Assembly: GCA_018417955.1 (NCBI GenBank)
Contig: JACTVC010000068.1
Coordinates: forward strand, 1-33,518
DNA from: Laccaria trichodermophora
Lineage: Eukaryota; Basidiomycota; Agaricomycetes; Agaricales; Hydnangiaceae
Length of the DNA: 33,518 nt
Reading direction: 5' to 3'
Shown: positions 21,267 to 32,028 of the stretch, in pieces
How the letters are laid out: the number at the start of each line of letters is the position of its first letter
How positions within the stretch are numbered: the first letter of the stretch is position 1
Notes under the pieces: generated by a model
Databases searched by the model: none
Seen by the model: only the letters and a program-made list of their open reading frames with translations
Told to the model about the DNA's origin: nothing
Made by a program: the position numbers and the translations under genes

Positions 21267-23825
21267 TCATCCTAAAGACCGGATCATCATAAAAGAGACT
21301 GAGAAGTGTAGGGCTACCTGAAATGCAATGATGAGGACGAATATAACAGAAAGATGATGTGAGACTTGCAAAGTGTCTTCGCTAGCTGCCAGTACGGCAA
21401 CCCATAGCACGTTCATGGATAGAGATATGTCTTTAGGATTTGCCTTAGAGTTATAGGACCCAACCGTATATCCAATGAGTGCGATGGAACCAGTGGGGAC
21501 TTGACGACCAAACAATGGGAGGTCTTTTTCAACCGAACCCAGGCCAGAGGGCATTTTTATGTGTTTGGTTCGAGCATCCAAAATGGGGACTATAAGCCAT
21601 CAGTTATCGGCGGAAACTAAAAGATTGGAGCGATTTTCTTACCCGGGTCACGCGGGCCTAACGATGAGTAGCGGTACTTACGATCTGGAGTATTGTTGGT
21701 CATAGTTGCACGGCTGCGAACAGTTGCAAATCCTTTGACAGGAGAAGAACCGGAGTTCACCTCTGGTAGAAATGATAAGAAGTAACACATACAAGAAAGT
21801 CAAGAAATACTTACCTGCAGAACATGTGGAAAAGGTTAGGGTGCTATCGGCAAGCTGTACCCTAACAGACTCTTTTCCATGAATCATGCAAAGGACGGCG
21901 ACCATTCTCTCATACTCATATGCGAGAAGCTTTGCAGTAATGAACTTGACCTCTTTATCTCCACCGTAACGTTGACGAGGTGAAGCTGTCTGGTCATCGG
22001 CAATGATTCCAAGCGTTACGCACAAGGCAGGGGTCTTGCGATCTCGTATAAACACCATAGGCCCCCCTTTTGTTTGACCAGGTGTCTTCTTACTGACAAG
22101 AAGCGATGGATCGATACGAGAAAGCTTGATAATGTTCAGACTATAGTCTTTCTCAAAGGTCACCAGCCCTTTGACATACCTGCAAAACTAAGTATAAGTA
22201 TACCGTTTATGAAAAAAGAAAAGAGGATATACTTCAAATCAATGTCGGGATGGACGGTTTTAATACTTGAGAAGAGTATCATCCCATTTCCATCCTCATC
22301 TTCTTTGTCGGCATCTCCTTTCCAGGAGATAAACTTCAGGCCGCTAGATTCAAAGTAAGATGTATGACGACACGTCAATGCCAATTGACTTGCCCAGGCA
22401 ACTTGGTCAGCTTCTTGTAGGAACTTTCAAGAAGAGGGTCAACAAGATCTGGAGCAGATACATGACACTTCGACAGCTTGGGATAACTAGGGTTGAGAAT
22501 CAGAGTAAATTCAAGTAAAAGAAGTTGAAATAATTGCCTAGCAGGCGGATCGCGGTCAACATCTTCTAAAAAAACAACCTTTTTTTCACTGATATTGGGT
22601 CAACATGGATGAGAGAGAATAAACTCAACAGAGCACGAACGTGATCTCATTGTCAGACATTGTGGCATCATTATGGAAAACATCTTGAGCACCTTTCTTC
22701 TTCTTGTATGCTTGGACGCTCCCTTTCGCCTTCAACCTGGAACAAAATTGGAGACAATCACCTTCTACTTCATGAAATAAGTCAAGCGTACACTGAGGAA
22801 TCAAAGACAAGTTGCCGGGTCTTATTTCTAAAGTGAAGCGTTTAATTGGCGTTCAAATTAAAGAAAAAAGGAAAGGTGACATACTTTTTTCCTGTGGGCG
22901 TTGGTGATTCGTTTCCAAGTTCACTAAACCCCATAACATATGTTTCCATAAGATAGCCTTGGAATGAATATACGAAAATACCTTGGATCGTCGCTGTCCA
23001 CGGATTCCTGTTCTAGTTCGTCATCATCTTCGTTGATGGCAGCGCTAGAGTAATGATACAATCAACAATTCTATATAGGAGATTGAGCGGGCAAAGGTTG
23101 ACATACACTTTACTCTTCTTAGCTGAAGCCGCCTTGCTGGGAGAGGTTGACTTGTTATTCACCGCTGGAGTGGTCTTGAGCTTAGTGGGAGAAGCTGCCT
23201 TAGTTGCCGCCTTCGCTGGGGTTGCTTTCAATGGCGTGGTGGGAGGCTTCTTAGTCGCGGAGGGAGCTACACGGGGCTTCTTTGGACTGTCGTGAATGGG
23301 ACTGGAGATTTTGAGGTGAGCCATAAATATAAGGAGATAATGTCATACTAACATACCTTGCGATGAAAGGTCCATCCGAATCAGAAGCCGCGACCTCGTC
23401 AATCGGTCGCTTTTTCCCTCTGCGCACAACAGTTAGATTTTTGATAATATAGATGCAAATAACAAACTTTGCGGGGGTAGGCATAGCGGCAGGGGCCTTG
23501 TGAGGTCTCCCACGTTTACGTGGGGTTGTTGGCACCTCTACAATCTCCGGCTCACTCATTCTAAACAGAAAGCGAAGTTAGATAAGGCAAATGTTGGAAG
23601 AAAAGAGCGACTGACTCTGCCTCCTCCTCCTCCTCCTCGTCATCATCCTCTCCACCACACTCATCCGATGAACTTGAATAGAGTTCAGTGGGTAAGTGAC
23701 TGCAAACAAGAAAAGTGTGAAGAAACGTACTCTTCCTCCTGATAAGTCTCGTTCCCGTCGGACTCATCCAAGTCTTCGATAAACTCAGCAGAAATTGCAG
23801 CCTTCTTGCGACGAGTGGAAACCAT
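21267..23825 (-). pseudogene. 13-exon AT-hook-type nuclear protein gene, damaged
   Basis: Start ATG at 23825-23823 (MVSTRRKKAA). Exons by splice signals: 23825-23731, 23672-23616, 23560-23468, 23419-23357, 23301-23107, 23044-22982, 22923-22885, 22827-22792, 22736-~22630, ~22565-22233, 22179-21815, 21762-21682, 21589-21267. Most joins are in phase; the join 22630/22565 gives a stop as it stands, and one base is missing near 22397 (YKKLTK / VAWASQLALTC). The N-terminus is acidic (a run of Glu at ~23621-23645), followed by PRKRGRPHK, an AT-hook-like core that binds minor-groove AT DNA in known proteins, and a long Lys/Pro/Ala/Thr tail (SPTKLKTTPA). The second half is globular, with GQTKGGPMVFIRDRK and VPTGSIALIGYTVGSY. 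Similar proteins seem multicopy in mushrooms (from memory). Function unknown. Confidence 0.6.
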
Positions 23826-24230
23826 GATCTTTGTCGAAGCGAAGATTGAAAAGCAGAAGTGGGAAACAATCCTTTTTTTATAGGACACAAAATTTAATTT
23901 ACACAAAAATGATAGAACTGAAACGGAGAGGGGAATCAAGGAGGTTGGACCTGGAAACCCTGTATTTCGTTGAAAATGCTAGAGGTGTTAGACCCTGCAA
24001 TGAGAGAATTCCCGAGGGAAGCGTAGAATCTGCAGTTGATCGAGCCTAAAACGGTTTCAGACATCAGAAGGGGTGTAAAAAAAACAAGGGTAGCAGATGA
24101 ATTGCACCCCATTTGTACCCCACAAGTGCCTGCGATGATAGCGCTCACAGCATTACTTATGAACACAACTTTGTTAACTTTGCACAAGCCCATTCAATTA
24201 AAATATTATAAACAAAGAAGAGCATGCCAT
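23826..24230. other. divergent spacer, no gene seen
   Basis: Separates two minus-strand genes. It must hold the promoter of the AT-hook-type gene (start at 23825). Frames of 60-85 codons on both strands have no recognisable features. Confidence 0.4.
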
Positions 24231-25945
24231 CTATGATACGTAATTGGTGGGAATGCTGGACACCACCCTCGGGAGCCTAATGCCATTACCAGCACATTTA
24301 CAACCACCAAGACACCATGAAATGAGCATTGGGGTAACGACACTCCAGCGGATTGGATTTTCTGCCACTTCAGGCATGACGGGAGTGACGGTCATGGTTG
24401 GCGACAAAGTAGGAAGGGGCGAAAATGGTCTGAACAGAAAGAAGGCGCATCCGGGATCAGCAGAAGTTCGCAGGGTAAAGCTGCAAGACCAATCCTCGCC
24501 ACAGATGTGGTCCTTGATGGATGTTAACTCCCGAACAAAGGTAACACCGACTCTCGCCTTATACTTTTTGACAAGAAGCTCCAACAACTCCCGAGGCAAT
24601 GCTGGAACTGGTACCGAAATACCGAAGTTAGCGAGGATGGTATATGCCTCACTGTGAGGCAAAACTGATCTGCTTCTAACAGCATTATAGATTTTGGCGG
24701 TGGGTAGGGATAAACCAGATGGTAGCAAGCTGATTCTCCTGGGTGTCAGATCAGCGTATGCTGTGAAAATTCCTCAGCCAGTTATAGCGTTCATAGTAAT
24801 GGATGTGCCAGAATGGAATAGAGCCTCCAAGGGGGATGCGGACTTGGTTGCGATGACGTTGACACGAATGAGGGGATGGAAATTGGAGGTGTACCATTCA
24901 ACGTGAGCGATAGCGGAATTCAGATGGTAGACTGGCGAGTGACCACCAACAGATTTGAAACCTGATAAAATACGCCGGGTGAAGGTATCTGCATGAGCTT
25001 CAGGTACATAAAGGTTGAGATCATATGGAGCAAAACCATCGACATTGGCAAGCACGGCAAGAAGGGCGACAGACCCTCCAATGAATGCACCTGAAACTTC
25101 CATGCCTTCCAGAAGCTTGTGTGGATTGATGGAAAATGAGGTCAGAATGCGCTCAATTCGTGCCATAGTATATGCATTGACTGCATGACAGAAATAACGG
25201 CAGCACTTCGACAACCAGAGCAATGCCGGAAGGGCCAAGTTGTCATAAATAATCTTCTGGATATCTTGTGGCAGATGAAGAAGAATGTTTGTGGGATACT
25301 CATAAGACACATTTTGGGGAACTATGATCAGTCAGAACAATAACAAGCGACAATGACAAGTGCGACATACTAGTTTTCAAACGATAAACATCTGCCAACT
25401 CACGGACATGAGACTGGATTTCATGGAAGCGCTCGGGGTCCATCTGACCGATCTCTAGGAGTTTCTCAGATGTGATTTGCCAGAGACCCAACTTTGGATC
25501 CGTTATCATTGCTTCAGATGAAGAATGCGACTCTCGGCCTCTCGCGACTGCATTGCTGAAAAGTGTACGAAGGGCAGGCCCATCTCGGAACAAGGGCATG
25601 GACGCTATGTGATAACAAGAATTCAACATCTAATGGTTGATGAAGGGGCAAATCGACATACCCAACACGGTTGGTGAACCATGATCAGATACAGAAGGCG
25701 AGGAGATGGTTGGAGAGGACGTCTGTGATTCAAGTTCTGGGGAGATAATCCTATGTGAGTCCAATACCCGATACGACAACAAGTTCAACCAATACCTCTG
25801 AAGGATGGTCGATTCAAAGGGACAGCTGGCAGTCTGGTCTCTGTGTACAGTCCTAAGTGCATCACGTCAAAAATATGGAAGAAATTCGAAATGGAATGCA
25901 AACCTGACTGTTGATGATGGAGGCTCATGGTGAAGCAACAAAGTA
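24231..25945 (-). pseudogene. F-box protein with nucleotidyltransferase-like domain, one TGA
   Basis: Main exons 25604-25371 and 25321-24231 joined by a 49-nt intron (GTATGT..CTGAC..CATAG, phase correct). Upstream exons reach back to an ATG near 25940 (MSLHHQQS), but their joins could not all be put in phase. The protein has an acidic lead, then LPQDIQKIIYDNLALPAL (F-box-like helix; 25321 exon start), then FIGGSVALLAVL and, ~15 residues on, YDLNLYVPEA. A GGS..(D)x(D) pattern is the signature of nucleotidyltransferase folds; here the second acidic residue is Asn, so activity is doubtful. The frame is interrupted by TGA at 24774-24776 (ITG*GIFTAY), most simply Trp TGG to TGA, and then runs on to 24231. 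Confidence 0.6.
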
Positions 25946-26089
25946 GAACGTGAACTTTGATAGTTGATATGAATGACGGCAGAAAAGAATGGTCAGTCTG
26001 TCCTTCCCCGACTGAACAATTTTACTCGCTATTTCCTAATATTTAGTGCAGAAGCAATCTATCAAGGGATTTTTTTTTTTTTCAATGCC
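25946..26089. other. spacer with a 14-T run
   Basis: Poly-T at about 26070-26083 just before the tandem duplication. Nothing else recognised. Confidence 0.5.
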
Positions 26090-26815
26090 GCCGTGGCGAC
26101 AATGCTCAACTTGGATTCAACATACCAAACACCCTGATGTCAATTGAGAAGGACAACCCTGCTTAAAGGAAACTGATGCCACAAGGGTAGCTGCATTAGA
26201 CGTTCCTAAGACTAGTTAAGGGTTTCGAACCAACTTCAACTACATAACAGATATGGAACCAGAGGAGTGTGAAGAAGGTAGGTGTACGCTGCATAATTTA
26301 TCTGGTAAAAGTGCAGTATTCCATAATAATGTGGTCCAAGCTAATTACCTATCCTGGGGCAGCGTCTTCATGTTCTGACAGGGACAGCGTCTCCATGTTC
26401 CAACAGGGTTCAATGACAGCTGTGAGGAAAGATCGAGAAGGAAAATAACGCCACCGGGGCAACGATGCTCAACTTGGATTCAACATACCAAACACCCTGA
26501 TGTCAATTCAGAAGGACAACCCTGCTTCAAGGAAACTGACGCCACAAGGGCAGCTGCATTAGACATTCCTAGGACTAGTTAAGGGTTTCAAACCAACTTC
26601 AACTAACAGATATAGAACCGGAGGAGTGTGAAGAAGGTAGGTATACACTGCATAATTTATCAGGTAAAAGTGCTATATTCCATAATAATGTGGTCCAAGC
26701 TAATTACCTACTCTGGGGCAGCATCTTCATGTTCTGACGGTGACAGCATCTCCATGTTCCAACAGGGTTCAAATGATGGCTGTGAGGAAAGATCGACAAA
26801 TAAAACAACGCCACA
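26090..26815 (+). repeat. 363-bp tandem duplication
   Basis: atgctcaacttggattcaac occurs at 26102 and 26465, and the two halves stay aligned to about 26452 and 26815 with scattered changes. Each half ends with the start of the next gene (ATGACAGCTGTGAGG.. and ATGATGGCTGTGAGG..), so the duplication copied the gene's promoter and first codons; only the second half leads into the rest of the gene. A possible extra first exon, MEPEECEE followed by GTAGGT, is at 26252 in the first half; its ATG has become ATA in the second. Confidence 0.85.
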
Positions 26816-28193
26816 GGGAAATTCAAAAAAATGCCGGAAAATATTATAGCCAGAAAATCCGACACTATCGCACCCTCTATTGCATTGCACTGTCAGAGCT
26901 CATCGACTACTACAGATCTGTCGGTAAGTTTGCCGAAATTGTCGGAGAGGATTGTACTCACCCCAACTTCAGTAGCCGAAGCGCTTTACAAGTTGCATTG
27001 CATCGTTCACCATGATGGATTCATTTTACAACAAGATAGAAGCACACAAGTACCCTCCTAAACTGGACATGTAGAATCGCTAATTTTATATAACAGGTAA
27101 TCTACTTGAGGCTGTCATCGATGCTAGAACAACCAAGGGCCCAGGAGTTGTACAACTGGCATATTTCAATACGGTGAGCAATAATATAGCATTATAGATG
27201 ACTCAAGATGTACTGAAATAACAGGAGAATGGAATGTCAGAGTTCTGCTCGGTAGAAGAGGTAGAAAGACCAAGATGCTTGAAGCTCACAAAGACCAACA
27301 TCGATGACAACAACCGAGAAGAAGTCGTACTGCGCATTCAGGGTATCATTTGTGGTTCAAGCCTCCCACCGGTCAAACGGCCGTTTAAAATGTAAGCATA
27401 TCCTAAGCTCAGATGCCCAAACAAGTTTAAGCCTCATAACATAGTGAGCCAAAGCAGCGAAGATATATCAAGCAATCGTTAGCTTTGACAGGACTTGGGG
27501 CGATGAAATTTTCTGCCATGATTGAAAACATTTATGACATACAGCATGTTTTTGAGAGATCGCTACCCCACAACACCATGGAAGAGTGGGTTCCCAGTTA
27601 CTACGAAACATTTGAAGCGTTGGATATGGGCAACCGCTATTTCACTGACCGGCGTGACATAAACGGTGACACTCCTATTTCCTTCGGCACTGAAATCGAC
27701 CCCGACAATATACTTACCGATGCATTGTCCAACGAATTCGTTCACCTCCAAGAAAACAAGGTTGAATACTATGAAGCGCAACAAGGATCCGATAGTGTTA
27801 TACGGTAAGTAATAGAGTTATAAAACAATTATACATTCAACCAATAGATTGCAGATACTATGAAATCAACCCAATGAAGATACGAACAGGAGACATTGTG
27901 GAAGCGCAGGTATCGTTTGTTGCCATACCGCTTAAGCAGAAAAAATACAAGGTACTGGTGGTGCTTCGAGCCATCACTCTATTAGATTGCAGTCCACTAC
28001 GAGTAAGCCTGCCTCCCCAGATTATCCTACGCAAAACAACACTTATGAGAAACAGAATGCAAGTATTGCGCGTCGCATGAGCCGAGGCGCTGAACCGCGT
28101 CGAGCCAGCCAGTCTCTAAAGCGGAAGATTGGATACGAAGAGGATGAGGTGCATAACACCAGGGAGAAGTTGAGCAGGATGCATCTGGACTGA
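26773..28193 (+). pseudogene. uncharacterised multi-exon gene, likely damaged
   Basis: Exons: 26773-26923, 26973-27049, 27097-27173, 27225-27391, 27445-27804, 27855-28193, all with GT-AG borders. Joins are in phase except exon 2/3, which is off by one, and one base is missing near 27985 (AITLLD / QSTTSKPAS). The start is very basic (MMAVRKDRQIKQRHREIQK); the largest exon holds GLGAMKFSAMIENIYDIQHV and the next GDIVEAQVSFVAIPLKQKKY; the tail is basic (ARRMSRGAEPRRASQS, KRK). No domain recognised, but the VEAQVSF block reminds me of an uncharacterised multicopy Agaricomycete family. No transmembrane segment or signal peptide. Confidence 0.55.
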
Positions 28194-28410
28194 AATAGGG
28201 CGATAATAACTTACGCCGTGCATTGTTGATATGATGATCCATGTTTTGATGAACAAAACAGCCTGCAGCCAATTTGCGTGATTTCAAACCTTGCATGCTG
28301 CTGATAAACAAGCATCAATAACATTGGTATCAAGCTCACACGTGGCATCTATAATTGGAGAAATTTCCCCAAGCTTTGATGGCATATACCCCACCACCCA
28401 AAACAATGAC

Positions 28411-28519
28411 GCACATTCACTTCCCATCAATGTGATCGGGAAGTGAATGTGCATCATCGGAAGGCACAAGAAGCAAGGAAAGGCACAAACAATGATGTAC
28501 ATTCACTTCCCGATCAATG
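28411..28519. repeat. inverted and repeated CACATTCACTTCCC motif
   Basis: GCACATTCACTTCCC (28411-28425) and GGGAAGTGAATGTGC (28438-28452) form a perfect 15-bp hairpin with a 12-nt loop; a third, direct copy is at about 28497-28511 (GTACATTCACTTCCC). ggcacaag words repeat between them. Confidence 0.85.
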
Positions 28520-29202
28520 CGTCATTTCAAGGCACAAGAGGCATTTAAAAAATCTGATGTACAACTATAAATATTTGTGATCAATGTCATTGCCAAACAA
28601 TAATACGTGACGATAGGAACTGCTGAAACCTTCTGCAAGGTTTTGGCAATATACTGTCATTCATTTACCTTCTTCTTGGGGTTCTTTGGATATCACATTC
28701 ATGCTCACATCTGATACCACCCATAACACACTTGACATAGGAACACGCAAAATGCCTTGTCAACTTGATCGGCCCACAGGTTGCATTGTTGTGTATTTGG
28801 TCGGTGGGTCAAAGTTCATATCCCATGGGTGCCAGATGAAATGATTATAAAAGCATTTAGTATATATAATGAAGGAAGAATCAGTCATGGGAAATGAGGA
28901 CCATCACCGTCCTTGTCGATGTTGATATAGATGCCCATTCAAAACGATATGACTTGTGTCGGCTATATAACGTGCCTTTAACCGGTGATGACCATTTTGA
29001 GCAAGAATCCGCGCCATCACCAGACAGTTCACACAGTCAGTAATACATTGTAGTGTTGACTACAAAAAACGCTAACAGAAGACTACAAACCCTGGACAAA
29101 GTCTTCAAAATCCCTGACCGTGGGAAGCCATCAATTTTCGTGGGAGAAAGGCTAAATTCTGCGTTAGAACGCTGAAAAAATCCTTGAGATACAGGGTAAT
29201 AA
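28520..29202. other. no gene seen
   Basis: About 680 bases without a convincing frame, repeat or RNA gene. Confidence 0.5.
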
Positions 29203-29233
29203 ACGAGTCTCTTCGTAAACTCAGAGGACTCGT
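29203..29233 (-). repeat. hairpin related to the ends of copies A and B
   Basis: On the minus strand: stem ACGAGTCcTCT, loop GAGTTTACGA, stem AGAGACTCGT. The loop is identical to that of copy A while stem bases differ in a paired manner. It lies exactly where the Helitron 2 reading frame stops being Helitron-like. The sequence beyond it (28.5-29.2 kb) does not resemble the body of A. Confidence 0.75.
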
Positions 29234-30194
29234 AACTCTGGTTCTTGTGCATGGCCCACAGCTAATATCTTTTTATTTGAAGTCAAATGTTGAAGGGCAA
29301 TGGCTTTGAGTGCTTTTAAGCTTTTTGTTGAATATTCTTCACCAGTCAATCCATGGACTACAAATGGACACTGGCCAGTTTCAGTTCCAGTTTCCTCTTC
29401 TATATCATTAATAGCTGTAGACTCTGGATCTTTGTTTGAAGATGACTCTCTATAATCCACTACAACTGGTGGACTATCCTCAGGATATTCTCTAAGATTT
29501 TTATAGGATATTTCCAGATCAAAATAGTCACAGTGGTTAAGTTTAAGCCACTCTAGAGCTGCAGCCACCTTTTTATGTCTTACAAGAAGAGGAGTTCTCT
29601 CAAAGTCAGATTTTGTAGGTTTGCAAGGACCAGTATAAATGAAAGCTAAAACTTCATCCATTTCCTCTATTGGAGGAGGCAATATATCATAAATCTTAGG
29701 TGTAGGATTAGAAAAAGAGATAGCATTGGCTCTCATTTTATGCATTCCTGAGGAGACTCTGACTAGGCATCTATTATGACGAACTCTAGCCACCAAAAGT
29801 TGTTCAGCAAATGACAAGTCTAATAATTGAGGTGGAACTTTTCCTATCCATTTGCCATTTGCTAAGGCTAGCAGTGGCATCTTGCCTTTTGATACAGCTT
29901 TATAGCAAATCTGACATATAGAGTCCAAATTACTGTCCAGTACTGGGCCTTCAATATCAGAGAGGGGATCCTTTGAACCTTGTCTTTCAACTTGGGTAAC
30001 ACCATCTTGAATCAGAATATCCAAGTTCAAGTTCATTTCTGAGAGCTTCTTGAGAGTTGAACTTGGTGTTAACTGACCACAAACTGCACATCCAGACTCC
30101 TCAAATTGATTTGGATCTATATCTTCACAGAAATCTGTAAATATCTGATGCATTAATTTTTGGGAAGGAGCTGAAGGAGGAAATTCTGGGTTTA

Positions 30195-30625
30195 AGCCTT
30201 TATTTTGATATTTCTTTACTGCTTCTAAGTTTAAAACCTTATATTTTTCTTGATTTTTTTCTTGGTGTTTTTTGGCTGCTTCCAAATTACTGGCCTTGTA
30301 TTTCTCTGGGCTTTTCTCTTGGTATTTCTTAACTGCATCCAAGTTGCTGGCCTTATATTTCTCCAGGCTTTTCTCTTGATGTTTTTTAACTGCATCCAAA
30401 TGGCTGGCCTTATATTTCTCTGGGCTTTTCTCTTGATGTTTTTTGACTGCTTCCAAGTGGCTGGCCTTATATTTCTCTGGGCTTCTCTCTTGGTGTTTTT
30501 GAACTGCCTCCAAGTTGCTAGCCTTGTATTTCTCTGGGCTTTTCTCTTGGTGTTTTTTAACTGCCTCCAAGTGGCTGGCCTTATATTTCTCTGGACTTTT
30601 TTCTTGGTATTTTTTTGACTTATTT
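30195..30625 (-). repeat. 57-bp tandem repeats encoding a 19-residue unit
   Basis: About seven to eight units of ASHLEAVKKHQEKSPEKYK with small changes (N/H, D/E, Y/H). Strongly charged and predicted helical. The antisense frame is Leu/Phe-rich but is only a shadow. Confidence 0.92.
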
Positions 30626-31616
30626 AAATTAATAGCTTTATTTTTTTCTGTCTTGTCTTTCTCATCTATAAATTCAAATATTTCTACATATTCTTTACAT
30701 GATTTACACCTGTGACTTTCAATAATGCTCTGAATTTCTAAGCTTTTTGACTTGGAATGAATTTTGATGTTATGGCATTGAGCAATAAATTTTAAGTTAG
30801 GAATGCTCAAGTGGGAAATGAGCTCTGTAAGGGGCATCTTACAAAGTAAAGTTGGACTCTTGATACTCTTCAATGAATGGACTTCAGATTCAGGTACATA
30901 GTCTGAATATTTATACATCCCTCCTGGATTCACCTCATTTATAGCAAATGAAGAAAGCTTCTCAGCTGAAAATATACCAGCAGGGCCACCCCCCAATATT
31001 TCATTTTTAGTCACCAAGTCATTATGTGAATTGAAACTTTGTGTTGGTTTAAACCCTGGAAGGTCCAGCTCCAAGAAGGATACTACAGATAAAGCAAGTA
31101 TCATGATACACAAATTTTTTGTGATATTTGTTGAGAACTTGAAATACTGCAAAGCTGAGACATGGTGGAATATTATCAAATACACAATGTAATTTGCAAA
31201 GTTTAAAATAGTAGAGCATCCACCAATTCTTTTCATAAGAGCAGCAAAGTCATGAGATCTCAATAAATTTCTTTTCAATTTCAAATCAAGTTTCTGGCAT
31301 TTTACTGCAACAAGATCTCTTTGAGAAATAATAGTAAATAATCTGAGAAGAGTCAAAAAAGCTCTGACATATAATTCCAAGAGTGGCGAAGATCTTAGAT
31401 GCAACCACAACTTATTAAGTTTCAAATCTAAATATTCAGAAAATGTGTAGTCACTTTTACATAGCTCAGGGCTAAGTTCAACACAAGTAGAAAAGCCATC
31501 ATTTTTCAAAATCAAAGTTTCTGACCATGAGCTTTGTGCATTCCAGTGTAAGGGTGATACTCCTGATGTATGCCTATATATATCATCATATCTCATATTT
31601 GGGTAAGCTATGTCTG

Positions 31617-31850
31617 TTCCCTCAACCATAAATGGAAGAGCATATGTATTTTGCCTTTTTCTCTCAACCATAAATGGAAGAGCATATTTATTGTGCCTCT
31701 CAACCATGAATGGAAGAGTATTGAATGCCAAAAGGCCATGCCTCTCAACCATAAATGGAAGAGTATAGAGTGCCAAAAGGCCTTGCCTCTCAACCACAAA
31801 TGGATGAGTATGTAATTTATGTATTTTTCTCTCAACCATGTTGAATGGAA
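31617..31850 (-). repeat. minisatellite encoding LPFMVER
   Basis: Seven copies of ctcaaccataaatggaagag or close variants, spaced 30-60 bp apart, giving LPFMVER or PFVVER in the Helitron 2 frame; some copies include the spacer LLAxNT. Confidence 0.85.
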
Positions 31851-32028
31851 GAGGCTCAACCAAATGGTTGGCTGCCAAAGGGCTCGGATTGAGATCAATC
31901 ACTATAGAGGGTGCCCAAGGGCTAGGGTTGTAATCAACCTCACTGGAATCAAGGTAGTTGCCAAAACTCTCTTGATCCCAGTGTAGAAGATCTAAAAGAT
32001 TGCTCAGTCCTAGGTTACATATGATCAA

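Larger units (their letters stand above)
29221..32028 (-). pseudogene. Helitron 2, N-terminal fragment with tandem peptide repeats
   Basis: Single frame of 935 codons from a TTG at 32028 (no stop upstream was used to fix the start). Part 1 (to ~31.6 kb) carries LPFMVER repeats; then a less ordered part; then a 19-residue repeat array (30.2-30.6 kb); then the DUF6570-like block with SGCAVCGQLTP, ICQICYKAV, RVRHNRCLVRV and LPPPIEEMDEVLAF, ending in HGLTGEEYST and VGHAQEP. It aligns with Helitron 1 in the last ~300 residues with many differences, so it is another Helitron family. After VGHAQEP the sequence leaves the Helitron at ~29236 and enters the hairpin; Rep and helicase are missing. Unlike Helitron 1, this fragment has no internal stops. 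Confidence 0.85.

Noticed and set aside
30195..30625. CRISPR-like array
   Set aside because: Units are contiguous in-frame coding repeats without unique spacers, in a eukaryotic context.
30250..30715. Hydrophobic plus-strand ORFs rich in Leu and Phe (membrane-like)
   Set aside because: Exact antisense of the 57-bp repeat in the Helitron 2 frame.
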